42,744 nucleotides of DNA from JBMOLK01 sp049325575. Its GTDB lineage: Bacteria; Bacillota; Clostridia; Acetivibrionales; Acetivibrionaceae. The notes under the pieces are model-generated. The model was not told the origin of the DNA and searched no databases. It worked only from the letters and a program-made list of their open reading frames with translations. This document shows, piece after piece, positions 30,565-39,260 of this stretch. The DNA is taken from assembly GCA_049325575.1 (NCBI GenBank), contig JBMOLK010000283.1, forward strand, positions 1-42,744, written 5' to 3'. A program made the position numbers and the translations under genes. Position 1 is the stretch's first letter; every line of letters begins with the position of its first letter.

Positions 30565-30864
30565 TTAGACAATTCAAAGATAGCTTTATCCAGGCTTCAA
30601 AAATTCACACTTGAAACTTGAATTATACAATAATGTTTTATCAAAATTATTGTTATATAGTGCTATACATTCCATAAGTAAAGCGCAATTGTTTTTTACC
30701 CACTGATAATTGATATTTGATTACAACTTTTTGAAATTATGTTTTTAATTATTAATGCAAATATTAAGCTGCTGGATTAGGCATTGCTTTTTATTTGGTT
30801 AATGAATCTTGAAATTTGGCATAAACAGGTTGAAGCTAATATTCAAGTTGAGAGGAGTGGGGTT
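30565..30864 (+). other. Long AT-rich leader or intergenic region before the PilZ gene
   Basis: About 300 bases with no supported gene. It contains the ACAATAAT/ATTATTGT hairpin and no consensus riboswitch that I can recognise. A frame open from 30784 (TTG) lacks any ribosome site and is simply the upstream extension of the PilZ frame. Confidence 0.4.
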
Positions 30865-31527
30865 ATGTCAAAATACAATTTGGATCAAAGTTCGGGTTTA
30901 TTGAGCCTTTTTAGCAACAAGAATATTGCAAAGATAGTTAAATTAGACTCAAGTGTAGATATAAAGCATTTTAAGATGTTTGAATTTATCAACGCGTCAG
31001 TTCTTGAGAGAACGGAAAACTCAATTAAGATAGAAGTGAAGGAACATATTCAAGAGACTCTTTTCTTTCCGGAGGATCACCTGGTTATAAATTATTCAGA
31101 CAATAAAGAACTCTATGTTATGAGTGGTACTGTTACAGATGTTTTCAATCTTTACCCCTTAGTATTAAAAGTTGTAATTAATAATGTGGAAAAATTAAAA
31201 GACTTACGAAAACATGAAAGGTACTATGTAAGTCTTACTTCCAATATAAAGGTGGCTGGATTTATTACTCCGGTTTTTGCGGTAGTAAAGAACATAAGCT
31301 CAGGTGGCATCAAGGTTAATTGCAAAGACCAGCTAACTTATGAGGATGTCCTTGAAGTAGAAGTTGTTCTGGATAGAACCAATAAGCTGGTTTTTAGTGG
31401 AGTTATTGTAAGAAAGAACAAAGTAAAAGACTATTATGAGTACGGTATAGAAATAAGAGGTATATCTGAATCTAATCTTAAGTGCTTATATCATTACTTA
31501 AACTGGTTGAATTCGGAATACAGATAA
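30865..31527 (+). CDS. PilZ domain protein (YcgR-like c-di-GMP receptor)
   Basis: 220 residues. The N-terminal half (about 15-105) is a beta-rich YcgR/PilZN-like domain, and the C-terminal half is PilZ. Both c-di-GMP motifs are intact: RxxxR as R115-K-H-E-R119 and N-x-S-x-x-G as N143-I-S-S-G-G148. Such proteins change motility, adhesion or polysaccharide output when c-di-GMP rises. The ATG at 30865 is set by GAGAGGAGTGGGG; the frame runs open upstream from 30784, but without a start context. It is transcribed away from the c-di-GMP riboswitch, so two c-di-GMP sensors lie side by side. No diguanylate cyclase is in the window. Confidence 0.9.
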   Translation: MSKYNLDQSSGLLSLFSNKNIAKIVKLDSSVDIKHFKMFEFINASVLERTENSIKIEVKEHIQETLFFPEDHLVINYSDNKELYVMSGTVTDVFNLYPLVLKVVINNVEKLKDLRKHERYYVSLTSNIKVAGFITPVFAVVKNISSGGIKVNCKDQLTYEDVLEVEVVLDRTNKLVFSGVIVRKNKVKDYYEYGIEIRGISESNLKCLYHYLNWLNSEYR

Positions 31528-31539
31528 AATAAAGGATAT

Positions 31540-31573
31540 AATGCCTTCACAGAATTTGCTGGGGGCATTTTTT
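31540..31573 (+). terminator. Intrinsic terminator after the PilZ gene
   Basis: AATGCC and GGCATT pair around a long loop and are followed by TTTTTATT, just past the stop. Confidence 0.65.
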
Positions 31574-31682
31574 ATTATGTGGCTTATTTGATAAATAAAT
31601 AGATTTTATTGGTTAAACTATATATTATGTGTTAGAATATTTTATTATGTCTTTTGATATATGTAAAATGAGAGGAAGAAGA

Positions 31683-32846
31683 ATGGAGAGAGAAATTTAT
31701 TTTGATAACAGTGCTACAACAAGACCATATGATGAGGTTATTGAGTTTATAAATTATATTAACAAAAATGTTTACGGCAACCCTTCATCCCTTCATTCAA
31801 AGGGGATAGAAGCCGAAAGGCTTATAAGAAATGCAAGAGAGATCATTGCCAAAACCCTGGGGGTACAAAGAGAAGAAATTTATTTTACTTCCGGAGGAAC
31901 AGAAGCTAATAACCTTGCCATATTAGGCTATCTTAAGGCCAATCCCAGAAAGGGAAGACATGTTGTTACTACCAGAATTGAACATCCATCTGTTATTGAG
32001 GTATATAAATTCTTATCAGATGAAGGTTACAAAGTAGATTTTTTGGATGTGGATAAAAACGGTATTATTGACATTGAGGGCTTAAGGGAGAAAATAAACA
32101 GCGATACAGCTTTGGTCAGTATTATTTATATAAACAATGAGACAGGCACTATAGAGCCCATTGAGGAAATTGTGAAAATCAAAAACAGTATAAATAAGGA
32201 AACAGTACTGCATGTAGATGCTGTACAGGCGTATGGGAAAACAAGAGTTTTACCCAAAAAGGAAGGTATTGATATACTGACAATCAGTTCTCACAAGATT
32301 CACGGACCCAAGGGAGTCGGTGCATTATACATAAGTAAGAGTGTAAAGGTCAAGCCCCTGATATTGGGCGGGGGGCAGGAGTGCCTTGTAAGGTCGGGTA
32401 CAGAGAATGTTTCCGGTATTTGCGGTTTTGGGACAGCAGCTGATATAACTTTTAAAAATATGGATGAAAATTATGAGCAATGCAAAAGCTTAAAAATAGC
32501 TTTTACCAAAAAGCTTGTAAGTGAGATGGATGATGTAGTAATTATCTCGCCGGAAGACTCATCACCGTATATTTTAAATGTATCATTCCGAAATATCCGT
32601 GCGGAAGTACTTCTCCACCACCTTGAAGCAAGAAGTATATTCGTATCCACAGGTGCTGCCTGTTCTTCAAGAAAGAACGTTCACAGCCATGTGCTTAAAG
32701 CCATGGGGGTTAAGCCTGATATAATTGAGGGAGCCATAAGATTCAGTTTTTCGTCCTTTAACACATTAGAAGAAGTGGAAGAAACAATAGAAGTACTTAA
32801 GGGTGTTTTACCTAAAATTAGTATAAAGCGCGGAGGGAAAAGATGA
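31683..32846 (+). CDS. Cysteine desulfurase (NifS/IscS family, NifZ-like partner of ThiI)
   Basis: 387 residues from ATG 31683 (AGAGGAAG upstream). Begins MEREIYFDNSATTRP. The PLP lysine is K205 in SSHKIHGPKG, and the catalytic cysteine is C327 in GAACSSRK. It removes sulfur from cysteine as an enzyme-bound persulfide. Because thiI overlaps its stop by four bases, the likely job is to feed ThiI for 4-thiouridine in tRNA, as NifZ does in Bacillus subtilis; a role in Fe-S clusters cannot be excluded. Confidence 0.93.
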   Translation: MEREIYFDNSATTRPYDEVIEFINYINKNVYGNPSSLHSKGIEAERLIRNAREIIAKTLGVQREEIYFTSGGTEANNLAILGYLKANPRKGRHVVTTRIEHPSVIEVYKFLSDEGYKVDFLDVDKNGIIDIEGLREKINSDTALVSIIYINNETGTIEPIEEIVKIKNSINKETVLHVDAVQAYGKTRVLPKKEGIDILTISSHKIHGPKGVGALYISKSVKVKPLILGGGQECLVRSGTENVSGICGFGTAADITFKNMDENYEQCKSLKIAFTKKLVSEMDDVVIISPEDSSPYILNVSFRNIRAEVLLHHLEARSIFVSTGAACSSRKNVHSHVLKAMGVKPDIIEGAIRFSFSSFNTLEEVEETIEVLKGVLPKISIKRGGKR

Positions 32847-34021
32847 AAAAGGTTATTTTGGTGAGATATGGGGAAATATTGTTAAAAGGGCTCAATAGGC
32901 CTGTATTTGAGAATAAGCTTATAAGCAATATTAAAAGAGCTATACATAAACTGGGAAAAGTAAGTGTAAACAAATCACAGGGGAGGATTTACATTGAGCC
33001 CTATGAAGAGAACTATGATTTTGATGAGGCAATCAGTCTTCTTAAAAAGGTGTTCGGTATTGTGTCTGTAAGTCCTGTATGGAAAATAGATACAGACTTT
33101 GAAGTGATTAAAGAGTATTCGCTTAATATGGTAAGAGACCTGGTTGAAAGGAAAGGCTTTACAACATTTAAGGTTGAAACCAAAAGAGGAAACAAGCGTT
33201 TTCCTATGGATTCACCAGAAATAAGCAGGGAATTGGGGGCGCACCTTCTTACCAATATCCCCTCTCTTAAAGTGGATGTTAACAGACCCTCATTTATACT
33301 ATATGTTGAAGTCAGAGAGTTTACTTATATTTATTCTGAGATAATGCCCGCAGTTTGCGGTATGCCTACAGGAACAAACGGCAAGGCCATGCTCTTGTTA
33401 TCCGGTGGTATTGATAGCCCCGTAGCAGGTTGGATGATAGCAAAGAGGGGTGTTGAGCTGGAGGCTGTACATTTTTATAGCTACCCTTATACAAGTGAAA
33501 GAGCGAAGGAGAAGGTAGTTGAACTTACCAGGATTCTTTCTTCATATTGCTATAAAATTAACCTTCATATTGTTCCATTTACCGATATCCAGCTGGAGAT
33601 AAATGACAAATGCCCCCATGACCAGATGACTATAATTATGAGAAGAGTAATGATGATAATTGCGGAAAGAATAGCGCAAAAGAGGGGGGCTCTTGCTCTG
33701 GTGACCGGTGAAAGTGTCGGTCAGGTTGCCAGTCAGACTATGCATAGTCTTGCAGTCACAAATGCTGTAGTTGATATGCCGGTTTTCAGACCGCTTATAG
33801 GTATGGACAAAAATGAAGTTATAGAAATAGCCAGAAGAATAGGAACATTTGAGACTTCAATCCTTCCATATGAGGACTGCTGTACTGTTTTTGTTGCAAA
33901 GCATCCCAATACAAAACCGCAGCTTGACAAAATTTTGCTTTCCGAAAGCAGGACAAATATGGAGGAATTAATTGATAAGGCCATAGATAACACGGAAGTA
34001 TTGACCTTGACTTCCGAATAA
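32843..34021 (+). CDS. thiI: tRNA 4-thiouridine synthase ThiI
   Basis: 392 residues: N-terminal ferredoxin-like and THUMP domains (about 60-165), then the PP-loop adenylation domain with SGGIDSP at 187-193. The YEDCCTVF motif (C346, C347) corresponds to the cysteine that carries or relays sulfur. There is no C-terminal rhodanese domain, as is normal in Firmicutes. It makes 4-thiouridine at tRNA position 8 and may help thiazole synthesis. The ATG overlaps the stop of the desulfurase gene (ATGA), so the two are coupled. Confidence 0.95.
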   Translation: MKKVILVRYGEILLKGLNRPVFENKLISNIKRAIHKLGKVSVNKSQGRIYIEPYEENYDFDEAISLLKKVFGIVSVSPVWKIDTDFEVIKEYSLNMVRDLVERKGFTTFKVETKRGNKRFPMDSPEISRELGAHLLTNIPSLKVDVNRPSFILYVEVREFTYIYSEIMPAVCGMPTGTNGKAMLLLSGGIDSPVAGWMIAKRGVELEAVHFYSYPYTSERAKEKVVELTRILSSYCYKINLHIVPFTDIQLEINDKCPHDQMTIIMRRVMMIIAERIAQKRGALALVTGESVGQVASQTMHSLAVTNAVVDMPVFRPLIGMDKNEVIEIARRIGTFETSILPYEDCCTVFVAKHPNTKPQLDKILLSESRTNMEELIDKAIDNTEVLTLTSE

Positions 34022-34164
34022 TCTGGTTAATAGAAAGAGAATATGGATAAAACATTTAATAAATTTAAAAAATGGATGTATGTAATATTATATATTCAAG
34101 CAACAATATTTATATAATATATAAAAAGTGAAACTCTAAAAAACTCTACATAGAAGGTATAAAT

Positions 34165-35556
34165 ATGTTGCTTAAATTTATTCTTGAAAACAAGATAAAG
34201 ATTGTTATTGTAACTGTATTGTTTTTAATTTTGCTGCTGCTTGTATGGGTATTTGTTCTTCTAAATCAGAAGACTTTTTATCAAGGTGTTAAAGTTGAAG
34301 GTATTGATGTTTCAGGACTTGATATGAACAAAGCCAAGGTACTTATGCAAGAAAAATTGGAAAGGGCCAGCAGCGGAAAAAAAATTGTTCTAAAGCACGA
34401 AGACATGCTTTGGGAGATTGATACAAAAGATATTTCCTACGGTTTTTTGGTTGACGATGCACTAAAAAACGCTTACATGCTGGGAAGAGAGGGGAATTTA
34501 CCAGTAAGGCTTAAAACCATATTTGATTTAAGACTTAATAATAAGGACAGTTTAACTATACGGCCTACTTTCTCAAAAGCCAGGTTATTAAGTATAATTA
34601 GGGATATAAAGTCACAGGTTGACAAAAAAGAGAAGAATGCATCGGTTGTTTATAAAAATGGTAATATAACCTTTGATAAAGAGATTATAGGACAAATTAT
34701 TGACATTGACAAAAACATGAATTTAATAGAAAATAAAATATTGGAGAGAGATTTTTCTCTTATAGTATTGGATGTTCAAAAAGTGTATCCGAAAGTTCTA
34801 TATGATGATATTTCTGATATTGAGGAAGTTGTTGCCTCATTTTCTACAAGTTTTAATCCAAATAAGGCTAATAGAAGCTATAATATAAAGCTGGCATGTG
34901 AAAGAATTAATAATAAACTGTTATTGCCCGGTGATGTTTTTTCAATGGATAGTGTCTTGGGTCCTAGAACTATAGAGAATGGTTACAAGGATGCACCTGT
35001 TATAATCAAAAGTAAGTTGATTGAGGGAACAGGGGGTGGAGTATGCCAGGTTACAACGACTCTATATGTGGCAGTTCTTAAAGCAAAACTTGATGTGGTT
35101 GAAAGAACCAGTCATTCACTGCCGCTGGGGTATGTTGAACCGGGGCAGGATGCAACAATTGCAGAAGGATACATAGACTTTAAGTTTAGGAATAATAAGC
35201 AGCATGCAGTTCTGGTAAGCGCCAGCGTTGTCGGAAGCAGAATTGTCATAAGACTGGTAAGTAAAAAGGATGCTTTTAACTATAACGTAAAGCTTAGATC
35301 TGTGGTCATAGAAAGGATGAATCCAGGAAAAGATGAAATAGTTGTTGATGCAACCGTTCCGGATGGGAGCATGGTCTTTGACAGAGAATCGGTTCAAGGC
35401 CTTAAGGTAGCAGTATATAGAGAGACATACGATAATAATAAGCTTGTGGAAAGAGAAAAGATATCCGAGGATGTGTATAAGCCAGTAAGGGGGCGTGTAA
35501 GAGTAAGCCCTAATTACTACAGGCATATTAGTTCACTCCAGTATGCAGTGGACTAA
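34165..35556 (+). CDS. VanW family protein with N-terminal membrane anchor
   Basis: 463 residues. One membrane segment (about 11-33) anchors an extracytoplasmic chain. Residues about 45-230 contain a peptidoglycan-binding-like (PG_binding_4) domain beginning TFYQGVKVEGIDVSGLDMNKAKVLMQ. The VanW domain (about 235-370) holds SFSTSFNPNKANRSYNIKLACERINNKLL, GDVFSMDSVLGPRT and GGGVCQVTTTLYVAVLKA. VanW proteins are named from a vancomycin-resistance gene cluster but are common in clostridia without that role; wall binding or modification is likely. A TATAAT-like box (34113-34118) in a very AT-rich leader precedes it. Confidence 0.88.
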   Translation: MLLKFILENKIKIVIVTVLFLILLLLVWVFVLLNQKTFYQGVKVEGIDVSGLDMNKAKVLMQEKLERASSGKKIVLKHEDMLWEIDTKDISYGFLVDDALKNAYMLGREGNLPVRLKTIFDLRLNNKDSLTIRPTFSKARLLSIIRDIKSQVDKKEKNASVVYKNGNITFDKEIIGQIIDIDKNMNLIENKILERDFSLIVLDVQKVYPKVLYDDISDIEEVVASFSTSFNPNKANRSYNIKLACERINNKLLLPGDVFSMDSVLGPRTIENGYKDAPVIIKSKLIEGTGGGVCQVTTTLYVAVLKAKLDVVERTSHSLPLGYVEPGQDATIAEGYIDFKFRNNKQHAVLVSASVVGSRIVIRLVSKKDAFNYNVKLRSVVIERMNPGKDEIVVDATVPDGSMVFDRESVQGLKVAVYRETYDNNKLVEREKISEDVYKPVRGRVRVSPNYYRHISSLQYAVD

Positions 35557-35562
35557 ATTTCA

Positions 35563-35601
35563 TTTTACTTTAAGGGGCAGTATTATACTTTAAAAGTAAA
35601 A
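35563..35601. repeat. Inverted repeat before the DUF2225 gene
   Basis: TTTTACTTTAA (35563-35573) and TTTAAAAGTAAAA (35589-35601) pair with one unpaired base; the right arm ends just before the GAGGG ribosome site. It could end the vanW transcript or mask the start region. Confidence 0.35.
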
Positions 35602-35612
35602 GAGGGATTTTT

Positions 35613-36299
35613 ATGAGTGATTTCCTGTATAGTAAAAGTATAGTATGCCCGGTCTGTAAAGGCAAAATTGACGTTACAAAGGTTAAGGCCAAAGAATGTG
35701 TTGTCTCATCAAGGGATACGGATTTTTGTATTTACTATGAGAATATTAATCCTATTTTTTATGATGTATGGGTCTGTGAACACTGTGGATATGCAGCACA
35801 AGGTGATAAATTCGAAAGTCTTTCCGCCAATGAGGCCAAGGTTATTAAAGAAAGCATCACACCCCTTTGGAGTCCAAGGAAATTTTGCGGAGAAAGAAGT
35901 ATCGATAAGGCGCAGGAAGCTTTTAAACTTGCACTTTACAACCTTCACAAAATAAGTGGAAAAGCAAGCGACTTTGCCAAAGTATGTATAAGGATTGCAT
36001 GGTTGTATAGGCTTCAGAAGGATGAAAGAGAAATTGAATTTTTGAAGCATGCATTGAAGTATTACTATGAAACCTATGAAAAAGAGGATTTTCCCGTTGG
36101 AAAACTGGACGAAGTAACATGTATGTATATGATCGCAGAGCTTAACAGGCGTATTGGTGATTATGAGCAGGCCATGTCCTGGTTTAGCAGGGTAATAAGC
36201 TCTTCTGACGCAAAAAATAACAAAATTCTTATGGAAAATGCCAGAGAACAATATCATTTGACTAAAGAACAAAAAGCGAAAAGTGTAAATAAAGCTTAA
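35613..36299 (+). CDS. DUF2225 zinc-ribbon/TPR-like protein
   Basis: 228 residues. The N-terminal zinc ribbon has CPVC at about 12-15 and CEHCGYAA at about 54-61. After this come helical repeats like TPRs (YNLHKISGKASDFAKVCIRIAWLYRL, YMIAELNRRIGDYEQAMSWFSRVIS). This matches DUF2225, frequent in Clostridia and of unknown function. Cytoplasmic. An A/T-rich inverted repeat at 35563-35601 lies just before the GAGGG ribosome site. Confidence 0.85.
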   Translation: MSDFLYSKSIVCPVCKGKIDVTKVKAKECVVSSRDTDFCIYYENINPIFYDVWVCEHCGYAAQGDKFESLSANEAKVIKESITPLWSPRKFCGERSIDKAQEAFKLALYNLHKISGKASDFAKVCIRIAWLYRLQKDEREIEFLKHALKYYYETYEKEDFPVGKLDEVTCMYMIAELNRRIGDYEQAMSWFSRVISSSDAKNNKILMENAREQYHLTKEQKAKSVNKA

Positions 36300-36400
36300 T
36301 GTATTTTTATATATCTTTGAGTAGTTATGTGATATTATAAAGTCAATAGTTATTTATTTTCAGCACTGAATTTACCGTTTTTTATGCATCGGAGGCATCT

Positions 36401-37384
36401 ATGGACATAGGTAAGGTTCCAAACAGTATATTAAATGAGATAGTTATAAATAAAATTAAAGCCTTAAGAAAAGAAATTCTAATAAGGCCCAAAATTGGCG
36501 AAGACTGCTGTGTTGTAGATTTTGGACGTGATGTATGTGTGTTATCCTCTGACCCTATTACTGGATCAGTTAATGACGTAGGCCGCCTGGCGGTCCATGT
36601 ATCATGTAATGATATAGCATCCTGCGGAGCAGAGCCATTAGGGCTGCTGGTTACAATTCTTATTCCTCCGGGCGCAGTAAAGCAGGATCTTGAGATGGTT
36701 ATGAGCCAGATATCTGATACAGCAAGCTCCCTGAATGTAGATATAATCGGAGGTCATACTGAGGTAACTACTGCTGTCAACAGGTTTGTCATTATAAGCA
36801 CCGGGGTTGGCAAGGTTCTTAGGGACAAGCTTGTTACCACCTCTGGAGCTAAGGTGGGGGATGATATAGTTATTACAAAATCTGCCGGTATAGAGGGCAC
36901 AGCCATAATTGCACATGATAAGGAGCAGGAGCTTGTTGAGAAACTTGGAAGAGAAACAGTGGATAGGGCTAAGACTTTTATCAACCTTGTCAGTGTGGTT
37001 AAGGAAGGGATAATAGCAGGCAGGTTTGGTGTCAGCTCAATGCATGATGTGACAGAAGGAGGAGTTTTGGGAGCTGTATGGGAGGTAACGGAAGCTTCGG
37101 GAACAGGTGCCATAATTTATAGAGATAAGGTTCCTATAAAGGATGAGACTATAAAAATATGTGAAATATTTGATATAGATCCTCTAAAGCTTATTTCAAG
37201 CGGGTGTATGGTTATTACCTGTGAAAACGGAGTAGAGCTGGTTAAAGAGCTTGGGAAGAATGAAATTGAAGCAGCGGTCATTGGAAAGATAACGGAGGAT
37301 GGAGAAAAAAAGCTTGTTTATGAAGGTGGACAAGAGGATATCTGTGAGCCTGGGTCAGATGAGTTGTACAAGGTTATAGATTAG
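36401..37384 (+). CDS. AIR synthase-related protein (HypE/ThiL-like fold)
   Basis: 327 residues. The order IGEDCCVVDFG, VLSSDPITG, VHVSCNDIASCGAEPLGLLVTILIP and DIIGGHTEVTTAVNRFVI is that of the PurM/HypE/SelD superfamily, with the C-terminal domain ending in LISSGCMVITCENG. HypE would end in a conserved PRIC motif, which is missing; no hydrogenase genes are nearby. It is therefore an AIR-synthase-related ATP-binding protein of unknown substrate, common in Clostridia. Start ATG 36401 with CGGAGG. Confidence 0.85.
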   Translation: MDIGKVPNSILNEIVINKIKALRKEILIRPKIGEDCCVVDFGRDVCVLSSDPITGSVNDVGRLAVHVSCNDIASCGAEPLGLLVTILIPPGAVKQDLEMVMSQISDTASSLNVDIIGGHTEVTTAVNRFVIISTGVGKVLRDKLVTTSGAKVGDDIVITKSAGIEGTAIIAHDKEQELVEKLGRETVDRAKTFINLVSVVKEGIIAGRFGVSSMHDVTEGGVLGAVWEVTEASGTGAIIYRDKVPIKDETIKICEIFDIDPLKLISSGCMVITCENGVELVKELGKNEIEAAVIGKITEDGEKKLVYEGGQEDICEPGSDELYKVID

Positions 37385-37428
37385 GGTGTTACATAGAAGG
37401 TGGTTAAAAACACTGGGGAGGGGTCATT

Positions 37429-38895
37429 ATTAATATTTTTAAGGACTTAAACAAGGATATTGAGATTTCTCTGTTTGAGGAAGAAAAGCTAAATAAGCTC
37501 TCTTATTTTTTAGTAGTCTTTGTAGTTTCCATAATTCCTCTTATTGTTTATCCAAGGGTTGTTTATACATGGGTTGTTCCCAGCTATCTTTTAGATCATT
37601 TAGGTTTTTATAAAGCTGTAATATTTTTTATCATTGCACTTTTTATGCTGGCTTTAATGGTAATTAGATTTGCCCCAGTTATAATGAGGAACAGAAGCAT
37701 CATGGGAGTTCTTAACATTAATACCCCTTTGACCTTATTTACGGTATGGGTAGGGGTTTCTACCATGTTTTCAGAAGATATTTCTTTAGCTGTATTCGGT
37801 CATCCCACCAGGTGGCAGGGTCTTGTTTCATATATTTCATATGCTGTTTTATTTACCTTCGTTGCAAATATGCTGGATTACAAGTATACTAAGCGTGTAC
37901 TGAAATATCTTTTTATAAGTGCAGCTGTAATATCGGTTTATTCACTTATAAATTATTACGGTTTTGACCCGGTAAATATACCTCTGCAAGCCATATGGGG
38001 GGCCAGGGCCAATCCGGCTGTTGTTAGGGCAACCTTAGGCAACCGCAACACAGGGGGAGCATATTTTGCTCTTTTGATGCTTCCTGCAGTGTTTTTATAC
38101 CTAAAGAGTGATAGCAGGAAAAAGAGTATTTTAATGTATCTGGCTTCGTTAGTTTTTTATATTGGTCTTATAGCTTCCCTGACAAGGGTTGCCTGGCTTG
38201 GTGTTATAGCAGCTTTTATGTTTAGCCTTTGGTTTTTAAGAAAAGATTTTAAGAAGTACATCAAGAAGCTTGGTATAATTGCTGCTTCGTTTATTATTGT
38301 TCTTCTCATACTTGACTTTACCGGTGGAGGGCAAATAACAGGCCGCTATACCAATTTTGTGGATCAGGTAAGTGAAATTAGGGAAAAAGGAGACCTGGCG
38401 CAGTTTGGATCTTTTAGATTTTTCGTCTATAAAAAGGCTGTTAAAGCAGCTTTAGACCACCCGGTAGCTGGTGTGGGCCCGGACTGCTTTGTTTATTATG
38501 GAGTAATAAGTGATGAAGAGTATGAGGAAAATCCAGGACTTGGAAATTTGGGCTATTTTGATAAGGTTCACAGCGAGTATCTGGAGTTTGCTGCTACTAT
38601 GGGTATACCTTCGCTGATATTCTATTTATGGTTTATTTTGTCAATATTTATTCCATGGCTTAAGAAAGAAAAGAAGATGACACCGGAAGTGCTTGCCATG
38701 TTTTCAGGCTGGACGGCTTACCTTGCCCAGGCAGCCTTTAATTTCGGGGCTATAAGTGTTTTGCCGGTGTTCTTTGTATTTTCTGCTTTGCTGCAAAAAT
38801 ACCTGTCTTATAGTGAAGTTGATCATGAAAATAAAAATATGGATATTGAAGATAATAAAACCCAAGAGACTAGCGAGGTTGATAATTTTCGTTGA
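37429..38895 (+). CDS. O-antigen ligase-like polytopic membrane protein, probable ATT start
   Basis: About 488 residues with around twelve membrane helices. The family pattern is visible in ATLGNRNTGGAYFALLMLPAVFLYL, SLTRVAWLGVIAAFMFSLW, the long loop with FFVYKKAVKAALDHPVAGVGPDCF, and FDKVHSEYLEFAATMGIPSLIFYL (the H-x-E/N-x-x-L motif of WaaL/Wzy). It likely joins or polymerises a lipid-linked glycan. The first ATG (37645) would cut off two helices and an amphipathic N-terminus, although the frame is open from 37408 with no ATG, GTG or TTG. A strong GGGGAGGGG site (37415-37423) fits ATT at 37429 (or 37426), so an AUU start is proposed. The C-terminal tail is acidic, and the stop overlaps the glyA promoter. 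Confidence 0.8.
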   Translation: MNIFKDLNKDIEISLFEEEKLNKLSYFLVVFVVSIIPLIVYPRVVYTWVVPSYLLDHLGFYKAVIFFIIALFMLALMVIRFAPVIMRNRSIMGVLNINTPLTLFTVWVGVSTMFSEDISLAVFGHPTRWQGLVSYISYAVLFTFVANMLDYKYTKRVLKYLFISAAVISVYSLINYYGFDPVNIPLQAIWGARANPAVVRATLGNRNTGGAYFALLMLPAVFLYLKSDSRKKSILMYLASLVFYIGLIASLTRVAWLGVIAAFMFSLWFLRKDFKKYIKKLGIIAASFIIVLLILDFTGGGQITGRYTNFVDQVSEIREKGDLAQFGSFRFFVYKKAVKAALDHPVAGVGPDCFVYYGVISDEEYEENPGLGNLGYFDKVHSEYLEFAATMGIPSLIFYLWFILSIFIPWLKKEKKMTPEVLAMFSGWTAYLAQAAFNFGAISVLPVFFVFSALLQKYLSYSEVDHENKNMDIEDNKTQETSEVDNFR

Positions 38896-38920
38896 CATAG
38901 CATAAAAATATTATTATAAT
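38892..38920 (+). promoter_or_regulatory. Consensus sigma-A promoter of the glycine riboswitch-glyA unit
   Basis: TTGACA (38892-38897), 17 bases, TATAAT (38915-38920): both boxes and the spacing match consensus exactly. The -35 box includes the stop codon of the ligase gene (38893-38895). Transcription should start near 38927, just before the first aptamer. Confidence 0.85.
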
Positions 38921-38957
38921 TTTATTGATTAAATGAATATTCGCGGTTGATTGCTAT

Positions 38958-39120
38958 GGGAGAGACATTAGAGCTTGTGGTTCTGGTGCACCAAAGGAGT
39001 TATACTCACCGGTAAAGTGACTATGGCAGGACGCACCTCTGGAGAGACCGTCAAGGCGCCGAAGGGGCAAATGGTATACTGTCTACAGTTATCAGAAATC
39101 TCTCAGGCAAAAGGACAGAG
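38958..39120 (+). ncRNA. Tandem glycine riboswitch
   Basis: Two glycine aptamers in series. Aptamer 1 (about 38958-39033) begins GGGAGAGA, has CACCAAAGGAG and GGTAAAG, and ends GGCAGGACG. Aptamer 2 (about 39037-39120) begins CTCTGGAGAGACC, has the exact core GCGCCGAAGGGGCAA at 39056-39070, and ends CTCTCAGGCAAAAGGACAGAG; CTCTG at 39037-39041 closes P1 with CAGAG at 39116-39120. Aptamer 2 matches consensus very well, aptamer 1 less so. The downstream gene is glyA, and the next 70 bases hold a terminator with a competing antiterminator. Confidence 0.92.
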
Positions 39121-39150
39121 TAGGGATTGAAAATGGTTAATACTTTTTCA

Positions 39151-39192
39151 CTTGACTTTTCAGAGGTCAAATCTGTATGGATTTGACTTTTT
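39151..39192 (+). terminator. Riboswitch-controlled terminator with competing antiterminator
   Basis: GTCAAATC (39166-39173) and GATTTGAC (39180-39187) form a perfect 8-bp stem with six-base loop and a TTTTT tail. Just before it TTGAC (about 39153-39157) can pair instead with GTCAA (39166-39170), breaking the terminator. This gives a plausible ON/OFF device for glyA. Confidence 0.75.
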
Positions 39193-39260
39193 CTATGCGT
39201 GGTATTTTTTATTTATATATACCGGAATATTATGTTCCTTAATTAATAGGAGGTTTTAGT

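Noticed and set aside
35709..36272. Minus-strand frame of 187 codons opposite the DUF2225 gene
   Set aside because: It is long but antisense to a clear zinc-ribbon gene; cysteine- and phenylalanine-rich composition is typical of a shadow, and there is no ribosome site.
36401..37384. Annotation as hydrogenase maturation protein HypE
   Set aside because: The fold matches but the C-terminal PRIC-type cysteine motif is missing and no hyp genes are present.
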